64,000 nt of DNA from NCBI GenBank assembly GCA_020080175.1, contig JAGHQL010000081.1, forward strand, positions 50,249 to 114,248, in the 5' to 3' direction. Under the pieces are notes generated by a model. That model was not told where the DNA came from, did no database searches, and saw only the letters and a list, made by a program, of their open reading frames with translations. The DNA comes from Glutinoglossum americanum. Taxonomy: Eukaryota > Ascomycota > Geoglossomycetes > Geoglossales > Geoglossaceae. Below, piece by piece: positions 21,520-32,023 of the stretch. How positions within the stretch are numbered: the first letter of the stretch is position 1; the number at the start of each line of letters is the position of its first letter. The position numbers were made by a program, and so were the translations under genes.

Positions 21520-23938
21520 TTACCCCTCATCGCCAATTCTTCTTTTCAGGAGAACGCTCGGTCTCTCATCCGCCAACTCCGGCATGAGTCTCAACACCAC
21601 CAAGTCGACAATGCCATAGATCAGGTGTTTGTTGCAGTACGCATCACCGAAGATCTCCAGGATCTCCGCAACCGCCCCCTCTAACTCCTTTTCGCTATCG
21701 CTACGAAGATAGCTCTGCGTGATTGGCGCGGGGATAAGGGCGAGGATGCTCCTTGTGCAGCGTTGTTTGATTTCTGCCATTTCCAAGGGGTCAGGCATTG
21801 GGCGCGGAGGTGGGGGCGAGGAATTGCTCGGGAAGAGCGACGTGCGCGCCAAGCGCAACGAGCTGGTCAAGAGCGCCGGTTTCTGGAGGACGTGCATATG
21901 GAAGGCGCAGGAGAGAAATCTGTGAAGGGAAAGAGGATAGAAAAAATAGGGTTAGTGCCTTTTCATTAACGAGGGGATTTATTTTGTTTTTCTTTCTGGA
22001 ATTTGGCTTTTCGGGTTTGCATATTAGGCGGGATGCATAAGGCACCAGACGTGCCAGACGAGGGAGCCTTTCTGAGCGCGCGGGAGTGGCCGAAAACAGG
22101 ATTGTGAATAGGAATTGAAAAGGATCTCAACTGGGCGGTTAGACAACCAGAACAATTCGTCGAAGGGATGGGTCCGACATCAAAATCGATCAAAGTTTAA
22201 AGAAAATATGACAAGATCCCGTTCTGCGACGAAAAGAGGCAGAAAAAGGGAGTCATTTTTTTTTTCAAACTTTTCCCTTTTCCCTTTTCCAGCAGAAGAA
22301 TTCTTAGAGGATGGCGCGTAAACCTTCCCCAGAAACCATCGCGAATGAGACGCGCTGGCAAAGGAAAATACTTCAAGCGGGACGGTTGGGTGCATATGCA
22401 CGTCCCTCGATCGATGCAATAACACCTGAGCAACCAAATTCCAGGAAAGGTCTCCCGTGCGGTCAAGTGACTGGAATCATATGCGGTCGAGATAGCAAGG
22501 CGCAAAAGAACATGACCACACAACGATGAACATAATAAGCCGAGAAGTGCTCACCTGTCCAGAATCCCGTCCGTATCACCCACCCTACCGGGTCCAGAAA
22601 TTGCTCCCCACTGGATGAGTGCGATCATACCCTTGAGCCATGGCATGATAACGTTGAGGCTAAGAAGCCGAGATACGCAAGACCATATTTTCATCGAGAG
22701 GATTGGTCGCTTCCCGGTCGGAGATTTGGGCGGGGTACCGGCCGTTATGAGGGGGGATTGGGAAAGCTCGACAGCTCGGCAACTCGAAGGATGCGAAGGA
22801 TCTCGAGACCTTGGTAACGAGGACAACGTCGTCGCAAATTCAACCGCCAGGAATCGTAATACAGAAAAGGCCATATACCCATACTGTAGCACTCGCCAGA
22901 AGAAATCCGTAACCGAACCTCCATGGATGGCGTGACTCCGGATAATTGCGCTTTCCGTCGAGATTGGAGGATGGCTTTCAATGGGCCCTTCCCGTTGATC
23001 ATCTGGACCTCCTAGCCCTGTAATCTCTCCTCTCAAACTGTCCGCTACCTTTGTGATGCTTTCCCATAGAACCCAGCCTTCGCAGACCCTCCCCCCCACT
23101 CCGTTGCCCAAAACCATCTCTGCGAGGATCTCCCCGACCAGAGCGCGGAGACATCCGTTCTCCAGGTCTTCGGTAGGCAAAAGCACGGCGAGAACGCCTT
23201 GCACCAGCAGCCTTCTATACGCAGCTTCATTCTTTCGCTGTCCTGTAATTACATCCGGAGATGAAGGGAGAGGCACTGGGGATAATGCTGGATGTGGATG
23301 GAGCGTGTGATATGTCTCTCGTGGGTCGGAAGCTAATGGAGGAGGATGCAGAGGATAGTGCGATGCCCGAAATGCTGCGACGGGTTCACCATCAACATAC
23401 AATCTAGAGACTATAAGCTTCAAAGTCTCTCACCGGCGATGTGTGCTTCCACGAGCTCTGGTAACTCATCCAAGAGTAGAGACTCGAGATCCACCTTTCT
23501 TAGCCGTTGCTCCAACGCTCGCGTGCAATGTGCGATAATCTTGATAATCTCCTCGACGAATAAATGATCCGGGGTGATCTTTCCGTACCAAGCGTACACA
23601 AACTCCCGCATGATAATTGCGATGAAGCCATAGAGCTGAAGGTCGACATCATTCGAGCTTGTTAGAGGCGGTAGGAGCTCCTCGATCGGTCGAGTGCTTA
23701 TCCGTCCTTTTTCGTCGCTGATGTGTGGTAGGTGGGAGCAGAGCGTACGACGGATGAGGGAGGCGATAGCTTTATCAGACGTAGCATCGCTCACTGGAGC
23801 TGTTCGGACCGCCACTCTGGGCAATGGAGGTGCCGGTGCCACCGTAGTCTTAGGAGAGGCGTTCAAGGTTGCGGCTGCTTTGGGGCGTGGTTGGAGGACT
23901 GTTGGCGCCCGTGGTGGCGCCTGCGTTATATCAGACAT
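21520..23938 (-). CDS. PXA-domain protein (sorting-nexin-like)
   Basis: Contains a PX-associated (PXA) domain, found in sorting nexins and related proteins of endosomes/vacuoles and ER contact sites. Exons 23434-23938, 22555-23374 and 21520-21919 give 574 residues. The PXA domain (about residues 65-260) is well marked: IIMREFVYAWYGKITPDHLF, IIKIIAHCTRALEQRLRK, DELPELVEAHIAAF (formed by the first splice), HPHPALSPVP, then YRRLLVQGVLAVLLPTEDLE and LRALVGEILAEMVLGNGVG. The last exon restores a family C-terminus (LDRFLSCAFHMHVLQ to LMPELADERPSVLL). No PX or RGS domain is visible. The second intron is 635 bases, long for this window. The ATG at 23938 (MSDITQAPPRAP) is the first in frame. Confidence 0.88.
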
Positions 23939-24409
23939 CAGCAATCTCAAGCTCGATCATGACAGTGGTGAGGATCGAGCTATCGGCGTTAAAGACATTG
24001 AACGCTGGAGTTACTACAGTTTGCCTGACGGCGGATATCGTAGTTGAAACGGTAAATTGAAGAGAGAGTACGGTCTGCGGCTCTGAAATTTTAACCCAAT
24101 CTTTTTCCCGTTTTTTTCTTTTTGGAACATTTATTTCTTTTTTCGGCATTTATTTTTGGACCTCTCTTTTTTATCTTTTTTTATAACCCGCATTATCTAT
24201 TATCTAGCCAACGTCTCCTCCGCATACCGGAGGCCCAAGGGCTTGTTCCACTCGGACCCTGTGAACTTGGGTAGGGGTATTTCATCTGATCTTCTAGCGA
24301 CTCAACTGGGAATAAATTTTTGTTGAGGCTCGATCTCTACGTTACCTCCAACCTTCGCGTTATCGCGCATTCACACATTGTCACGCATCGCACACCATCA
24401 CGCATCCCC

Positions 24410-24439
24410 ATACAAAGCTCCAGCATACAAAGCTCCAGC
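24410..24439. repeat. 15-base direct tandem duplication
   Basis: The unit ATACAAAGCTCCAGC occurs twice in perfect head-to-tail copy, just before a CACGTGG. Confidence 0.9.
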
Positions 24440-25270
24440 ACGTGGGCGATGTCCAGGTGGTATTTATCGCGCGAAAGCCAGAATGTGACATTCAAACCTG
24501 CTGACGACTGGGCGTCACGCGCGGTGGCCAAGTCCCTCCAACACCGACTGCCTGCATGCAAACCCCTGCGTCCATCATCCGCATTGGGTTGAGCTCTTCT
24601 AGAATAGCGTTGGAAGCAATGAGTTGGCGATCGGCGTTGAGACGTTTGGACGCTGGCCTTTAGCTGTGCTCGTACCTGTACTTGTACTTGTACTTATACA
24701 TACTCGCACGGTCAAAAGAAAAAAGCGGTGCATCTGGGCCAGGGACACTAGGACGTTCCTGGCTAAAAGCGTGCGATAAGGATCGCTATCGCTGGCCCAG
24801 TTGAAATCGCTCTTATACATATTCCGGTCCAGCCAAATTCCGCCGGTTTTGTTCTAGATCGGGAGGGTTTCAGGAGTTATCGTGTTGCAAATTCTGCATG
24901 CACTTGGCTCCCTCTCCTTTTGGTGTAGTGAACAGTACTCTGTGCTCCGTGCTCCGTACAACATACAATAAGCACTGCCTTGTGCGATTCGCTCTTTGTC
25001 TGCCAGGAGAAATCGGTCATCGGCCTCCATTCTTCTTTTAAACTCGCGACAGGTATCGCGCACTGAACTGTTTTGTCCTGGTTTGGAGCGTGGGAAGTTT
25101 GCACTTACCGGCCACACGTGGACAGAGCCGATAAGTGGTGGGGTACCTGGTCAGCGATAACGATCACCAGAACCAAACACCAACACTGTTTGCTTGCTTG
25201 TCTGCTGCGCTGGCTGAATTAATTCGAGCTGGAGGGGCTCGAGGAGGGAAATCTGGTTGATATCCGAAAT

Positions 25271-25328
25271 ACGACTGACGCGACCGACACGACCGTCTCG
25301 ACCGACTCGACCGACTCGACCGACTGAC
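25271..25328. repeat. Short tandem repeat, CGACCGACT-like units
   Basis: A run of imperfect 9-10-base units built from GAC/CGA trinucleotides (CGACTCGAC, CGACCGACT), lying in the upstream region of the F-box gene. Confidence 0.8.
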
Positions 25329-25660
25329 AGCTGAACAGAGGTGCTTAGACACTCTGTCTCACTCGCCATACCCCACCTCCTCCCTCCGAATCAAGTTTTT
25401 CATTCGTGGCGCCATTCACTCGTTCAACACGTCGATGATTGTATAGAGACAGCGCTATTACCGTGAGAGCTAGAACCTCCGGTTGAGGCAATATTATTTT
25501 TGGTTATATGCTCGCTCTATAGATCCCAATCTGCGGTCGGCATTTTAACTCTCGCGACCGGGCTTTACCCTGGGTCGGCAACCACGTCGCAAATACGCAA
25601 CTTCACCCTGGCCATTTATGAAGTAGCTATTCGCGGCTCTTCTCTACCCATTCGAGGGAA

Positions 25661-27766
25661 ATGATGAATGCGATGGTGGATCAGATCGTCGAGGCTCCTC
25701 AGGAGGGGCCTCCCCACCCGGATCCTGCAATCGACGAGACTCGAGCTCAGACCCCAGTGAAGCTAAAGGGGCGGAGGAGGCTCCTTCAAAAGCTTCAACG
25801 TATATCGTCTTCTCCTTCGTTATCCAACATGGGAAGAACTCCTTCGTCGGGCTATCGTAATGGCGGTAGAGGATCAATTTCTTGCATCTCTCTCGCATCT
25901 CCTGTTGCATCCTACGGCCCATCTTGTCCCGGCTCACAATCACCTGCCAATTACATGACCGCACCCGCCACACCTGGTGGCTCTAACTTGACTAACTTTG
26001 AGGCGGGAAAGCCGGCCTTTGGGATCAGATTGGTTGAAAACGAGATCATGGAAGGTGCACAACCAACCAGCGTTCCAGTTCCACCGGGCCTTCGATCTAG
26101 CCCAAATTCCCCGAGCTCGGAGGATTATTTCCTAAGGTCTGTGGCAAGCGTTGAGGCTGCGAAGAAGCTGAAGAAGAGAGAAAACTTTGATTTCTGGGGC
26201 GGTATGCCTGATGAGATCAAGGTAGAGATCCTGCGATATCTTAGTCCAAAGGAGATTGTGAAATGCTCAGCGGTGTCAAAGCTTTGGCATAAGATGTGTT
26301 TCGATGGCCAATTATGGACAAGCCTGGACGCGTCAGAGTTTTACACCGATATTCCAGCGGAATCCCTCATCAAAATCATGACTTCTGCTGGTCCCTTCGT
26401 TAGGGATTTGAACTTGAGAGGATGCCGTCAACTGAGGAAGCCTAATTGGCGGACGGAAGCCCTCACGAAGTCCTGTAATAACCTCGTCAATGCTTCACTG
26501 GAGGGATGCCGGATCGAGCAAAATCCTATTCAGGACCTGATTGTTCGAAATCATGGACTTATGCATTTAAACCTTTCCGGCCTTTCGGGAGTCACGAATT
26601 CTACCTGCGAAATCATTGGGAAATCTTGCCCGCAGCTCGAGCTTTTAAATGTTTCCTGGTGCTCACACATGGATGCCCAGGGGCTTCGGAAGGTAGTCGA
26701 ACACTGTCCAAAGCTCAAGGATCTTCGGGCGGGCGAAATTAGTGGCTTCGAAAGCAAGGGATCGTTGGAGTGTATCTTCAATGCCAATACACTAGAGAGA
26801 CTAATCCTTAACGGCTGCGAAAGCCTAACTGATGATGCTCTGAGGGTTCTTTGTGAGGGCATTAACACTGAGATTGATAGCCTGACGGGTCGAACAACTG
26901 CTCCGCCACGCAAACTCCGTCATCTGGACCTTAGCAGGTGCCATCGGCTCACGGATACGAGCATAAAGAGCCTTGCTAAGAACGTCCCTGACCTTGAAGG
27001 GTTACAGCTGAGTGGCTGTAAGGAACTGACAGATGCCGCGCTGAAAGACTTGATCTCCTCGGTCCCAAAACTTACTCACTTGGACCTAGAGGAGATCTTG
27101 GAGCTTACAAATATCACCCTTCAAAACCTTGCGGAAGCTCCGTGTAAAGATCGTCTTGAACACCTATCTATCAGTTACTGCGAGAAACTAGGCGATAGTG
27201 GTATGCTCCCACTGATTAAAGCTTGCCCGGCGCTCCGGAACGTTGAGATGGATAATACCCGCACTAGCGATCTTGTACTTGCAGAGGCTGCGAGTATTGT
27301 CCGTCAACGCAATGCCGCGGCGGCAAAAAGTTCGCCAAACGGACGACCACATATAGGCCTTAGGATGGTGGTCTATGACTGTCAAAATGTGACCTGGACG
27401 GGGGTCCGCGAAGTCTTGTCCCGCAACGCGGAGATCAGACGGCCAACTCCTGGTAACCCGGTACATTCATACCCTTCCGAGATTATCCAACTCAAGTGCT
27501 TCTATGGATGGCAGATGACGGTCGAAGAGCATACAAAACGCGTCCTGAGAGGCGACCTGGCCGCGGCGAGCAGGCTTGAGAGGAAATGGGCTGAGTATAT
27601 GGTGGCAAACGAAGAGGCTGGGGCACAAGGGGCAGGAGTAAGGAGGAGACGGCGTAGGGCAAGGGAGGCACAAATGATGCACGCAGATGAGGAGGAAGGT
27701 GGCGCTGGTGTTGGAGGAATAGGCAGAAGACGGAGAGCGAGAAGCGGGGGATGTGTAGTGATGTGA
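25661..27766 (+). CDS. F-box / leucine-rich-repeat protein with CaaX-like C-terminus
   Basis: Predicted substrate receptor of an SCF ubiquitin ligase, 701 residues in one exon. The N-terminal about 175 residues are Ser/Pro-rich and low complexity. The F-box is at about 178-225 (GMPDEIKVEILRYLSPKEIV, SKLWHKMCFDGQLW). At least ten cysteine-containing LRRs of the Grr1/AMN1 type follow to about residue 530 (LNLRGCRQL, LLNVSWCSHMDAQGL, LDLSRCHRLTDTSIKSL, LQLSGCKELTDAALKDL). The tail is Arg-rich (VRRRRRRAREAQ) and ends GGCVVM, a C-a-a-X pattern with Met, the form preferred by farnesyltransferase. That would place the protein on a membrane, like animal FBXL2, whose CaaX is known. Orthology to a specific yeast F-box protein is unclear. 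Confidence 0.9.
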   Translation: MMNAMVDQIVEAPQEGPPHPDPAIDETRAQTPVKLKGRRRLLQKLQRISSSPSLSNMGRTPSSGYRNGGRGSISCISLASPVASYGPSCPGSQSPANYMTAPATPGGSNLTNFEAGKPAFGIRLVENEIMEGAQPTSVPVPPGLRSSPNSPSSEDYFLRSVASVEAAKKLKKRENFDFWGGMPDEIKVEILRYLSPKEIVKCSAVSKLWHKMCFDGQLWTSLDASEFYTDIPAESLIKIMTSAGPFVRDLNLRGCRQLRKPNWRTEALTKSCNNLVNASLEGCRIEQNPIQDLIVRNHGLMHLNLSGLSGVTNSTCEIIGKSCPQLELLNVSWCSHMDAQGLRKVVEHCPKLKDLRAGEISGFESKGSLECIFNANTLERLILNGCESLTDDALRVLCEGINTEIDSLTGRTTAPPRKLRHLDLSRCHRLTDTSIKSLAKNVPDLEGLQLSGCKELTDAALKDLISSVPKLTHLDLEEILELTNITLQNLAEAPCKDRLEHLSISYCEKLGDSGMLPLIKACPALRNVEMDNTRTSDLVLAEAASIVRQRNAAAAKSSPNGRPHIGLRMVVYDCQNVTWTGVREVLSRNAEIRRPTPGNPVHSYPSEIIQLKCFYGWQMTVEEHTKRVLRGDLAAASRLERKWAEYMVANEEAGAQGAGVRRRRRRAREAQMMHADEEEGGAGVGGIGRRRRARSGGCVVM

Positions 27767-28615
27767 AGGAATGCTGGGCCTCTTAGAAGGTGATGATTAT
27801 TCGCAATATTTTATGAGAGGGGATTTGGGCTAGGCGTTCAAGATTGTCACTAAAGGAGGTGGATCGGGGGGTGAGAGGCTTCGTTACGGCAAGTATGATG
27901 ATGATATATGGCGGCAAACAACACATGACCTCACTGGAATTCCTATGTATCATTCCCCCTTTCTATAGTCCTGGTTTGCGGAGAGGCGTCATTTCCTCTA
28001 TCGTGTCATCGTCTGGGAACGGGCATGGCTACTCAGGCGGGGCCTTTCTCATGGTCATGGGCGTCCAGTTTGTCATTTTAGAATTTTCCCTTGTTTCTTT
28101 TTTTGCTTACAACGTTTTGTCGCCGCCGGCACAGGCGGGCTTTATTGGGCATTTGGCAGTTTTTTTCTTCTTTTCCTTCGCCAAGCCCGATAGGCCTTAG
28201 TTAGAAGGCCAATCCCCATCTCGTATGGAACTGTGTTTCCTTATTGGGTTCTTTGGAGTTTTGCCCTTGCCGATTTCGTTCATCACCACCATCTTCATTT
28301 TCGATGTTGTAAAGTTTACTCTAGATTGCCTCGTTGTCTTCCCCCTTCCCGCCCTGCCCCCGCCGGTCTGCCTCTTATATTTTAACCTTGAGGGCGAGGA
28401 GAATTCTATATCATTGGCATAGTTATAACACCGTGGAGCCAGGAGGACCGTGGGGTGTGACGGTTGTTTCTAAAACCTCATAACGGGGGTATATTCGATA
28501 TCAAACCGGATGAGACAGTAAGCCCTACCAGTAGCATGGGACGAACTGTCCCGCACCCCTTCCTTCTATACCAAAACCACGGCCATAGGTAGTAGATACT
28601 CCCCACCCCTCTCTC
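27767..28615. other. Intergenic, convergent 3' regions
   Basis: About 850 bases between the F-box stop and the parvulin stop. Only short T-rich frames are seen. Confidence 0.6.
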
Positions 28616-29101
28616 TCACTTCCTCCCCTCAACCATAACAACGTGATACCCAAAACCCGTCTTAACCTCCACCCACTTGGGGCTCGCCACCGTGCTCGGC
28701 TCGAGCTCAAACGCCGCCTTCTCGAACGCAGCGTCGAGGCTCCCCCGGACTTTCCACCCCAGCGACCCACCCTGCCGCGCTTTATCCTCGGAGAACTCCC
28801 GCGCCACCTCGTCGAACTTGGTGCCCTCGTTGAGCTTCTGGACGGCGAGTTCTTTCTTGGCGTGTTTTTCGCACTATAGGAGGGGGGGTTAGTGTCTGTG
28901 CGGCGGTGGGAGGTGGGATGGGTGGGAGTGTGGGCGTACTAGGATATGGCGGACGTTGATGCTGGTTGCGGCTTTCAGCTTGCCGCTGCTGCTCCCTTCG
29001 CCGGCATCGTCTTTCGCTTTTCCTTTGCCTTTGCCTCCCTTATTCTTGTCGCCGCCGGTGGGTTTATTGCTTTCTGCAGCCTTGTTGGATTTGCCTGCCA
29101 T
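28616..29101 (-). CDS. PIN4: Parvulin-type peptidyl-prolyl isomerase (Par14/PIN4)
   Basis: Small parvulin of the Par14 group, which in animals acts in ribosome biogenesis and the nucleus. Exons 28940-29101 and 28616-28873 give 139 residues. The N-terminus (about 1-40) is the Lys/Gly-rich basic extension of Par14 (KGGKGKGKAKDD). The rotamase domain starts at INVRHIL and continues after the splice as CEKHAKKEL. It has the hallmarks FDEVAREFSEDKARQGGSLG and GFGYHVVMVEGRK. There is no WW domain, which separates it from Ess1/Pin1. Its start lies 174 bases from the divergent ALKBH6 start. Confidence 0.93.
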
Positions 29102-29212
29102 GGTCGCAGAAAGGTGTGGGTTGTGGTTGTGGTTGTGGTGGGGAGGTTCAAAATTGCTGACGCCGCCAAGAGAAAGAGAGGAGTTTCCCCTGGTTTTCAT
29201 GAGATCATGTTC

Positions 29213-29242
29213 TCTTTTTTTTTTCCTTTTCCTTTTCTTTTC
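29213..29242 (+). promoter_or_regulatory. Pyrimidine-rich tract upstream of ALKBH6
   Basis: A TTTTCCTTTTC-type run 34-63 bases before the ATG at 29276. Such CT tracts are common next to transcription starts in filamentous ascomycetes; the role here is inferred. Confidence 0.4.
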
Positions 29243-29275
29243 TGCCTTACATCAAGCCGACTTTACGCCTCCATC

Positions 29276-30105
29276 ATGGCATCTGCAGAAGCGCCCGAGA
29301 ACCCCCACGCCTCATTTGCAATGGCGTGCATCCTTTCGTTGCCTAGAACAGCCTATTACTTCCCCTCTTTCATTAACCCCGCCCTCGAATCCCGTCTCCT
29401 TGAGAAAATCTTGTCAGCACCAAAACCCCGCTGGACGACACTCTCTCGCCGGCGCTTACAGACTTACCCCTCCAGACTTACTGGCACAAACACACTTATC
29501 GCGGAGCCGTTGCCGACATGGCTTCTAGATCCTATTGTGGCGCGCATGCAGGGAGTGGGGATCTGGGCTGAGAGTCCGCATCGAGGTCCGAATCATTGTT
29601 TGGTTAACGTATATGAGCCGGGACAGGGGATTATGCCGCATGAAGATGGGGCGGCGTATTGGCCGTTGGTGGCGACGGTTAGCTTAGGGGCACCAATTGT
29701 GCTGGACATTTTTGAGAAAGATGCTGGAGGGGGCAGGGGGAAATTGGTGGGACGGATATTGCAGGAACCGGGAAGGTAAGGGATCAATTGGTGAAACTGA
29801 GCATAGGTTTTCTTTGCTTGCTTGCGAGTTTGGATGAGGTTAGGTGCGCTAACATAGCGATGGAATGCTATAGTCTGCTAGTTACAACAGACGACCTCTA
29901 CAAGGAACATCTTCATGGTATCGCGGAGGTGACTTCTGACGAGGATCTCGGCAGCCCAACAATAGCAAATTGGAATCTCCTCGGTTCTCCCCAAGATTTT
30001 GAGACCGGTAGGTACGACCGGCAGACCCGCGCGAGTTTGACGTATCGAGACGTCTTAAAAGTCTCCAACATCGGTAACAGCCTCAAATTATTTGGCAAGC
30101 GCTGA
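29276..30105 (+). CDS. ALKBH6: AlkB homologue 6-like 2-oxoglutarate/Fe(II) dioxygenase
   Basis: Member of the AlkB family of 2-oxoglutarate-dependent demethylases. ALKBH6 has an uncertain physiological substrate. Exons 29276-29775 and 29874-30105 give 243 residues. The N-terminal motif is ARTAYYFPSF-like (PRTAYYFPSFINPALE), then WTTLSRRRLQTYPSRLT. The catalytic core is NHCLVNVYEPGQGIMPHEDG, with His122 and Asp124 as iron ligands and the NVY motif expected to contact the cosubstrate. The second exon has LLVTTDDLYKEHLHGI, with the distal iron His, and RASLTYRDV, with the arginines that bind 2-oxoglutarate. The stop is only 64 bases from the convergent polyprenol reductase stop. An alternative ATG lies at residue 16. 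Confidence 0.92.
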
Positions 30106-30169
30106 ATCGAATGGGGGAGTTGTCAACTGGGGTTTGGAGATCTCAGGCATTCGGTCAACGAATGTAGTT

Positions 30170-31269
30170 CTAATGGATGAAAGGTATCATCCTCCATCGC
30201 CCCTCGATCTTTTCTTCGCCAAACTTCATCGCGTACCATTCCCTACTTAGCTCCGCAGTAACCCCTAGGTTCACCGTCGTGAAGACTAGCGCGGTGAAAA
30301 TAGTGGCGTTAACCAGACTCCCCTCTGGCGCCGCTAGGATCGCTAGGCTTAGATAGATAAGACACTCTGCAGTGTAGTGCGGGCAGATGAATGTCCGAAA
30401 TATTGGAAGATCCGGGAGGGTGTACTTCTCTAGGGATGTTAGATACCTATGGCAGTCGTGCTGAACGCCGGAGGCGAACAGAAAGATGGTTATGCATAAC
30501 AGTGTCCGGATTGATGGGCCTGCCAGGCCAATATCCCAAATTGTAGGGGGTGTTTCTCGTAGAAGGGCTGCAGTATGTACCCTGATCAGTAGCGGCGATG
30601 ACGGCCTTCGTGTGGACCACTCACGTATTCCCTCAACCCAAATCGCGATGCCTATAGCCATGTAGAACCCTACACCCAACACCCAATGCATAAACCCCAT
30701 CGTTGACTGAGAAGGCTTCATCAATATAGTAGACTCATATAGCCTTCGGGCGCCCTGCATCATCATGAGCGTCCAGACTACCGTGATCTGATCGAGAGTC
30801 ATCCCAATCTTTGAGAATCCGTCTTTCTTTTCAATAGAGGCATTTTGTTGCCAGGAGAGCACCATGTTGAAAACGCGCCCTTGTGTAAGTATTTGCACTG
30901 CCCAGAAAAGCGAAGAGGCCACAGATACCAGATAGAAATGTGTGAACCAGCTGTGTGGTACTTGGATGGATGCCACGGCATCTAGAAGTCTAGATAGTGG
31001 GTTACCATCATTAGAAGGCTCCTTCTCCTTGGTGGTGGTTTTGATGTCTTTGGGTTTAGGATTTGGTGTCGTTCTCTCCACTGTGATTTGAGCTGAGCGT
31101 GAGCCATAAGCAAGGAATCGGGAGCGTAAAGGTGGTACTGAGTTCACAAAGAGGACCTAGGATGAACCTATGCTTAGTATTGACAACAGGCCGATTATCG
31201 AACGGACTGATGAATTACTGTTGAAGTTGCCAGTAGGAAGAATCCTCGCAGAGCCTGCGTAGGCTCCAT
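30170..31269 (-). CDS. DFG10: Polyprenol reductase (Dfg10/SRD5A3)
   Basis: ER membrane enzyme that reduces the alpha-isoprene of polyprenol to make dolichol, required for N-glycosylation. Exons 31219-31269, 30625-31156 and 30170-30567 give 326 residues. Family motifs are MMMQGARRLYES, MGFMHWVLGVGFYM, QHDCHRYLTSL-, CPHYTAECLIYLSLA and the terminal WRMIPFIH of 5-alpha-reductase-type enzymes. Several membrane helices are evident. The intron 30568-30624 is 57 bases with a strong GTGAGT donor and CAG acceptor but no stop and no frame change. If retained it would insert 19 residues (346-class product of 345). I favour splicing because it restores the family spacing between WVEGI and LLRETPPT. Confidence 0.92.
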
Positions 31270-32023
31270 TTGGGTGGAGTCGTCGATTAGTTCGATGCCG
31301 GACGGGATACCTGCCCTAAGGATGAAACGAGTGTGGAGTCGCCGGTTTCACGAGATTCTGCTTTCAGAAAGAGCCCCCGTCCGCACCAGCTTGTCCTCAG
31401 GCAGTCAACCGGGATAGAGGAGGCCAAAGTGGGCAAATAGAATACGAATGCGCATCAAGCCTCAATAAATAGAAATCGTTTCGTATTCGCCGTCTTCGAG
31501 ACCAGGATACGAATCCTCCACCAATCTCAATTTCTTGAATTATTCCCAGGTGGGTTCAATTAGCGACCGAAATCTGGCATTCCCCAATCAGATCAGTTGT
31601 TCTGGTTATCGATGTCTTACCTCAGCCTCTGGACAATTGTCCCCTAAATTCCTGAATATGTAGCATTGGAACATCGACCTTTTGGGCCAATGAGCGCCGG
31701 TCTTAGCAGTGAAATCCTCCTTAGGCCAGTGTACCTAATCGCACCATTGCCGTTTGCCCACCGCTCCCACCTGACAACGTCGACGAAAGACTACCCCCCA
31801 AAACCAACCACCATCAATACGCGTGCTTTTTCAGCCCGTGATAATAACTATTCTCCCCCGCGCTATCTTAGAGGTCGCTTCCAGCGAGATCTCTCGCAGT
31901 TTGTGCAAACTGAGAGACTGAGAGACAAGGACTCGCTTGATCCTTGCCGACCTCATCGTGGAGGATTGTCGCCCGCAAGCCCAACATGAAGCACGAGGAC
32001 CCAACCTATCGACTCCCTTCGTA
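31270..32023. other. Divergent promoter DFG10 / HOS4-like
   Basis: About 750 bases between two divergent starts, with short open frames only. Confidence 0.5.

Larger units (their letters stand above)
23939..25660. other. Divergent promoter / leader region PXA gene to F-box gene
   Basis: About 1.7 kb with T-rich tracts (24100-24185), a 15-base tandem duplication (24410-24439), a TGTACT hexamer repeated three times (24677-24694) and a small GACCGACTC-type minisatellite (about 25271-25328). No gene recognised. Confidence 0.5.

Noticed and set aside
25164-25369. Arg/Ser/Val-repeat minus-strand peptide
   Set aside because: It is a translation of the GAC/CGA minisatellite upstream of the F-box gene, not a protein-coding gene.
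28946-29275. Plus-strand hydrophobic frame running into ALKBH6
   Set aside because: It is antisense to the Lys/Gly-rich first exon of the parvulin; the family start of ALKBH6 is the ATG at 29276.
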